From positions 124,001 to 188,000 of the forward strand of contig NW_020825483.1 of assembly GCF_003286085.1 (NCBI RefSeq): a DNA stretch of 64,000 nt. The letters run 5' to 3'. The notes under the pieces were generated by a model. The model saw nothing but the letters and a program-made list of their open reading frames with translations. It did no database searches and was not told the origin of the DNA. Every line of letters begins with the position of its first letter. The stretch's first letter is position 1. This document shows, in pieces, positions 63,835-64,000 of the stretch. The DNA comes from Drosophila persimilis (Eukaryota > Arthropoda > Insecta > Diptera > Drosophilidae). Made by a program: the position numbers and the translations under genes.

Positions 63835-64000
63835 ATGATTAACTCTCAAGTAAGGACCGATCTCACAGCAGATCTGGTCAAACAATTGATAGCACTTCAA
63901 ATTTCACAAGTACAAGAGCAAATTGTAAATTTAAAACAACAAATAGAAACTAAATCCGATCAGGTATCAGATTATCAGGCAGAAACAATAGACGAATCGA
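63835..64000 (+). CDS. Gag-like ORF, N-terminal 55 codons
   Basis: Open from the ATG at 63835 to the window edge; the frame is also open upstream to the DINE-1 border. The peptide is helical and rich in Gln, Leu and Lys (LIALQISQVQEQIVNLKQQI), consistent with a coiled coil at the start of a gypsy-group Gag. No domain can be assigned from this length. If the true start was upstream, the DINE-1 separates it. Confidence 0.5.
   Translation, partial: MINSQVRTDLTADLVKQLIALQISQVQEQIVNLKQQIETKSDQVSDYQAETIDES

Larger units (their letters stand above)
61489..64000 (+). mobile_element. Gypsy/errantivirus-type LTR element, 5' end (runs off window)
   Basis: Plus strand: LTR, tRNA-Lys primer site, long A-rich leader, an inserted DINE-1 and the start of a gag-like ORF. 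It sits next to the palindromic target TGCATGCA. Its LTR differs from the 717-bp errantivirus LTR at 15904, so it is a different family. Confidence 0.75.

Overview
The window is wall-to-wall transposable elements from an insect genome, almost certainly Drosophila heterochromatin or a TE-rich dot-chromosome-like region. The markers are many DINE-1/INE-1 elements (TATACCCG start, GTCY microsatellite, 3' hairpin, CTCGTTTT end), BEL/Pao retrotransposons, Ty3/gypsy elements and errantivirus (insect gypsy-type retrovirus) fragments. I see no host gene, no RNA gene, no CRISPR and no bacterial feature. The species is not determined; an ananassae-like, DINE-1-rich lineage is only a guess.

Layout. 1-3038: 5' half of BEL-a on the minus strand, with LTR, tRNA-Trp primer site and an open gag-pro ORF running off the left edge. 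3127-4907: two DINE-1 elements. 4908-15903: plus-strand Ty3/gypsy copy I, with gag deleted at its 5' end and the pol gene split by BEL-b (6177-12707, minus), a recent insertion with near-identical LTRs, a CCAGC target duplication and an intact 1878-codon gag-pol ORF. 15904-17000: errantivirus 3' LTR and env tail (minus). 17001-19051: two more DINE-1. 19052-36497: gypsy copies II, III and IV, each followed by the same errantivirus LTR; III and IV form a 5,606-bp tandem repeat. 36498-43568: six DINE-1 elements alternating with a 96-bp piece of env, a tandem array of about 1.22-kb units. 43569-54305: three 3,570-bp-spaced units containing an env piece plus BEL-c, a non-autonomous BEL/Pao element with gag and protease but no RT, RNase H or integrase; only the third unit keeps its 5' end. 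54306-54969: N-terminal part of the same env. 55119-61488: BEL-d (minus), nearly intact but with one frameshift. 61489-64000: 5' end of a plus-strand gypsy-type element with a tRNA-Lys primer site, a hexamer repeat, an inserted DINE-1 and the start of a gag-like ORF that runs off the right edge.

How it fits together. One minus-strand errantivirus env-LTR remnant (about 55.1 kb down to 35.5 kb) landed in the 3' end of a gypsy element. It was then hit twice by DINE-1 and once by BEL-c, with the target duplication TAGAT. Direct-repeat DINE-1 copies and other breakpoints then drove at least three rounds of local duplication, with units of about 14 kb (about 7.7 kb without the later BEL-b), 5.6 kb and 1.22 kb, plus a 3.57-kb series. 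Copy number here therefore reflects segmental duplication rather than transposition: all gypsy copies share the same gag frameshift, and copies III and IV share a pol stop codon. Coordinates of element edges are good to a base or two where LTR ends and target duplications are visible, and looser elsewhere.
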